Assembly (NCBI GenBank): GCA_018715925.1
Contig: DVKQ01000011.1
Span: 1-34,473, forward strand
DNA: 34,473 nucleotides
Source of the DNA: Candidatus Onthousia faecipullorum
GTDB taxonomy: Bacteria; Bacillota_I; Bacilli_A; RF39; UBA660
Direction of reading: 5' to 3'
A program made the translations under genes and the position numbers. The notes beneath the pieces are model-generated. The model had not been told where the DNA came from and ran no database searches. It saw only the letters and a list, made by a program, of their open reading frames with translations. Positions 32,000-34,473 of this stretch are shown here, in pieces. The first letter of the stretch is position 1. Each line of letters begins with the position of its first letter.

Positions 32000-33457
32000 A
32001 TGAATGAAAGAAATTTAACTTTATTAACTGATTTATATGAACTTACTATGATGAATGGATATTTTGATATGAAAAGAGATGAAAGAGTTGTCTTTGATGT
32101 ATTTTATCGTAAGAATCCATATGATGGAGGATATGCTATTGTAGCAGGTCTTGAACAAGTAATAGATTATATTAAAAATTTACATTTTAATAGTGATGAC
32201 ATCGAGTACTTAAGAGAATTAGAGCTTTTTGATGAAGAATTTTTAAAATATTTAGAAAACTTTAAATTTACTGGTAATATTTATGCAATTAAAGAAGGAA
32301 CTGTTGTATTTCCAATGGAGCCTTTATTAAAAGTAGAAGCTCCTATAATAGAAGCACAACTTGTAGAGACAGCAATATTAAATATTATTAATCATCAAAG
32401 CTTAATTGCTACTAAAGCATCAAGAGTGTGTGAAGCGGCTAAAGGTGATGCCGTTATGGAGTTTGGACTTAGAAGAGCACAGGGACCTGATGCTGGTATA
32501 TATGGAGCAAGGGCTGCTGTTATTGGAGGATGTGCTTCAACTAGTAATGTTCTAGCTGGTAAAAAATTTAATATTCCTGTTGCAGGTACTCATGCTCACA
32601 GCTATATTATGAGTTTTGATAGTGAATATGAGGCTTTTAAGAAATATGCAGAACTTTTTCCAAATAATGCAACCTTGTTAGTAGATACTTATGATACCTT
32701 AAAGTCAGGTGTTCCTAATGCAATAAGAGTATTTAAAGAATTAAAAGAAGAAGGTAAGATGCCTAAAAAATATGGAATAAGACTTGATAGTGGGGATTTA
32801 GCATATCTATCTAAAAAAGCTAGAGTTATGTTAGATGAAGCAGGATTTCCTGATGCTACTATTTGTGCTTCTAATGATTTAGATGAATATCTAATAGAAT
32901 CTTTAAAAGAACAAGATGCTAAAATAAATCTTTGGGGAGTAGGTACAAGTTTGATTACTTCTAAAGATTGGTCAAGCTTTGGGGGAGTTTATAAACTAGC
33001 TGTGCTTAAAAAAAGTGGAGAAATTATTCCTAAGATTAAACTTAGTGAAGATAGAGTAAAAATTACTAATCCAGGAGATAAACAAGTATTTAGATTCTAT
33101 GATAAAGAAACAGGTAAAATTAGAGGGGATATTATTGGCAATACATACGAAAAATATAATGAAGATGAGACAACTATAATGTTTGATCCTGTAGATACTT
33201 GGAAGAGAAAAGAATTAGAGAAGGGTACTTATACAGTTAGAGAGTTGTTAGAACCAATATTTATAAATGGGGAATGTGTCTATAAAAGTGATAATGTAAT
33301 GAATATTAGAGATTACTGTAGTATGGAAAAAGAAACTTTGAGTGAAGAGAATAGAAGATTTGTTAATCCTCATCCAGTACATGTTGATTTAAGTTATGAT
33401 TTGTGGAATGTTAAAAATAAAATAATAGATGAAGAAAAGAAATTAGTTAAAAAGTAG
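32000..33457 (+). CDS. pncB: Nicotinate phosphoribosyltransferase
   Basis: Joins nicotinate to PRPP to give nicotinate mononucleotide. At 485 residues it has the usual length of the Firmicute type. Family marks: TLLTDLYELTMMNGYF at the start, EFGLRRAQGPDAG, AGTHAHSYIMSF (with the likely phosphorylated His), TLLVDTYDT, and IRLDSGDLAYLSKKAR. It follows pncA by 43 bases with an AAAGGAATGG ribosome binding site; the nudix and nadE genes follow. Confidence 0.96.
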   Translation: MNERNLTLLTDLYELTMMNGYFDMKRDERVVFDVFYRKNPYDGGYAIVAGLEQVIDYIKNLHFNSDDIEYLRELELFDEEFLKYLENFKFTGNIYAIKEGTVVFPMEPLLKVEAPIIEAQLVETAILNIINHQSLIATKASRVCEAAKGDAVMEFGLRRAQGPDAGIYGARAAVIGGCASTSNVLAGKKFNIPVAGTHAHSYIMSFDSEYEAFKKYAELFPNNATLLVDTYDTLKSGVPNAIRVFKELKEEGKMPKKYGIRLDSGDLAYLSKKARVMLDEAGFPDATICASNDLDEYLIESLKEQDAKINLWGVGTSLITSKDWSSFGGVYKLAVLKKSGEIIPKIKLSEDRVKITNPGDKQVFRFYDKETGKIRGDIIGNTYEKYNEDETTIMFDPVDTWKRKELEKGTYTVRELLEPIFINGECVYKSDNVMNIRDYCSMEKETLSEENRRFVNPHPVHVDLSYDLWNVKNKIIDEEKKLVKK

Positions 33458-33464
33458 GGATAAA

Positions 33465-34057
33465 ATGAGAAGAGAGAAGTTAGAAGAGTTACATAGTTAT
33501 ATAAAAGAATTAAAAATAATTGAAAAAAATTATTAGAAAGAAGTGATAATTCTTATATAAAAGTAGAAAACTATAACTGTTTACTTAATAACGGTATCAC
33601 TATCGTAAGAGATAAAATAATTAAAGGTAATAGTAATGGTGATGCCGTTGTTACTATACCTGTTACTAAAGATAATGAGTTTTTATTAATAGTACAACCT
33701 AGACCAGTTAAAGATGGATTTCTTGTTGAGTTTCCTGCAGGTTATGTAGAAGATAAAGAAAATCCTTTGATTTCTGCTAAAAGAGAACTTATTGAAGAGA
33801 CAGGTTATTACTCTGATAATATTAAGTATCTTGATTCTTTCTATCAAGACCAAGGATGTAGTGAAGCATATAACTATGCTTATCTTGCTTTAGACTGTGA
33901 AAAGGTAAAAGAACAGAAGCTAGATAAAGATGAATTTGTTAGATATTTCTTATGTAATTATGATGAAGTACTAGAACTTGTTAAAATGGGGTATATTAAA
34001 GATATACAGTCTAAATATGCTTTAGAGTTATCTAAAAAATATATTAAGAGGAGATGA
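33465..34057 (+). pseudogene. Nudix hydrolase (ADP-ribose pyrophosphatase-like) split by a frameshift at an A-run
   Basis: The Nudix box reads GYVEDKENPLISAKRELIEETG, typical of ADP-ribose pyrophosphatases. The ORF track begins at a TTG inside this box (33767), but the same frame reads good protein back to about 33524 (LLIVQPRPVKDGFLVEFPAG) without any start codon. In another frame, ATG 33465 encodes MRREKLEELHSYIKELKIIEK and then hits TAG. The two parts join at GAAAAAAATTATTAG: one extra A (A8 instead of A7) gives continuous LKIIEKKLLERSDNSYIK. So the gene is frameshifted, phase-variable, read by -1 slippage on A-AAA-AAT, or an assembly error. Product if joined: about 197 residues. Its place between pncB and nadE suits NAD or ADP-ribose turnover. 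Confidence 0.8.
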
Positions 34058-34062
34058 TTAAG

Positions 34063-34473
34063 GTGTTAGAATATGGTTTTGTTAGAGTAGGGGCAATTGT
34101 TAATAAGTTAGTACTTGCTAGTCCTATGGATAATGCTAAAGAAATAGTTAAAATGATTAAGAAAGCAGATAAAGAAGGTGTGTCAATTGTTACTACTGCT
34201 GAACTTGCTCTTACAGGATATACTTGTTCTGATTTGTTTTTACAAGATGAATTACTTGATGAAGCAGAGAAAGCTTTAGGTATTATTATAGAATCTACTA
34301 AAGATTTAGATATTATTTCTATAATAGGTATGCCTATTAGGTGTAATAATCAACTTTTAAATACTGCTGTTGTTATAGAAAAAGGTAATATTATTGGAGT
34401 TGTTCCTAAGACTTATATACCTAATTACAGTGAATTTTATGAGAATAGATGGTTTACTTCTAGTTTTGATTTG
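34063..34473 (+). CDS. nadE: Glutamine-dependent NAD synthetase, N-terminal part (runs out of window)
   Basis: Makes NAD from nicotinate adenine dinucleotide, using ammonia released from glutamine by an N-terminal nitrilase-like domain. The visible 137 codons cover that domain: EYGFVRVGAIVNKLVLASP, the catalytic Glu in TAELALTGYTCSDLF, and the Lys in VVPKTYIPNYSEFYENRWF. The wording matches the long NadE type (about 640 residues). Start GTG 34063 is supported by GAGGAG 9 bases upstream inside the end of the nudix gene. The synthetase domain lies beyond the window. Confidence 0.93.
   Translation, partial: MLEYGFVRVGAIVNKLVLASPMDNAKEIVKMIKKADKEGVSIVTTAELALTGYTCSDLFLQDELLDEAEKALGIIIESTKDLDIISIIGMPIRCNNQLLNTAVVIEKGNIIGVVPKTYIPNYSEFYENRWFTSSFDL

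Overview
The window is a low-GC stretch of a Gram-positive (Firmicutes/Bacilli-type) chromosome. Supporting signs are AT-rich codon use, strong AAAGGAGG-type ribosome binding sites, lipobox lipoproteins, a class B sortase, Asn/Asp-rich proteins and short spacers. TGA is used as a stop codon, so this is not a mycoplasma-type code. The sequence alone does not fix a genus. The gene set resembles uncultured gut Bacilli lineages close to the Mollicutes/RF39 type, which is an inference. No tRNA, rRNA, CRISPR array, insertion sequence, integrase or relaxase was seen.

Layout. (1) Bases 1-2900 hold the 3' end of a surface protein gene, the housekeeping GTPase gene typA, and a minus-strand gene for a thioredoxin-like lipoprotein. 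(2) Bases 2991-14411 form a long co-directional run: a polytopic membrane protein, a membrane-anchored surface protein, a class B sortase, a 961-residue Cys-rich secreted protein, a pilin-like protein, and a Tad/Flp pilus engine (CpaB, TadA/CpaF ATPase, TadB, TadC). (3) Bases 14438-16120 have their own extended -10 promoter in front of a 53-codon pilin candidate that the ORF track misses, then a TadE-like protein and a CpaE/TadZ-like protein with a degenerate P-loop. (4) Bases 16124-18263 carry three VirB2-like two-helix units in a row, two free-standing and one fused behind a signal peptide and ectodomain; hairpins and promoters lie between them. (5) Bases 18324-30294 are a type IV secretion (T4SS) core: VirB6-like, PrgI/VirB3-like, a separate VirB4 N-terminal domain, VirB4 ATPase, an M23 plus glucosaminidase-like wall hydrolase, two small VirB8-like proteins, an NlpC/P60 hydrolase, a lipoprotein with a C-terminal membrane helix, and the VirD4 coupling ATPase. 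(6) Bases 30295-31258 hold a terminator, a palindromic operator candidate, a vapD gene without a legal start codon, and a small unknown gene. (7) Bases 31263-34473 are an NAD salvage operon with a consensus promoter: nicotinamidase, nicotinate phosphoribosyltransferase, a Nudix hydrolase with a frameshift at an A-run, and the start of nadE.

How the parts fit. Regions 2-5 look like one cell-envelope machine of about 27 kb joining a Tad-type pilus motor to a complete Gram-positive T4SS core. It sits between housekeeping genes and has no mobilisation genes in view. It could be a fixed DNA- or protein-transfer or contact apparatus rather than an ordinary integrative conjugative element. This joint Tad/T4SS locus is the main candidate for an undescribed system. 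The second tier is the VirB2-like triplication with its terminator/promoter elements, the hidden pilin gene, and the two disrupted genes (vapD and the Nudix gene).
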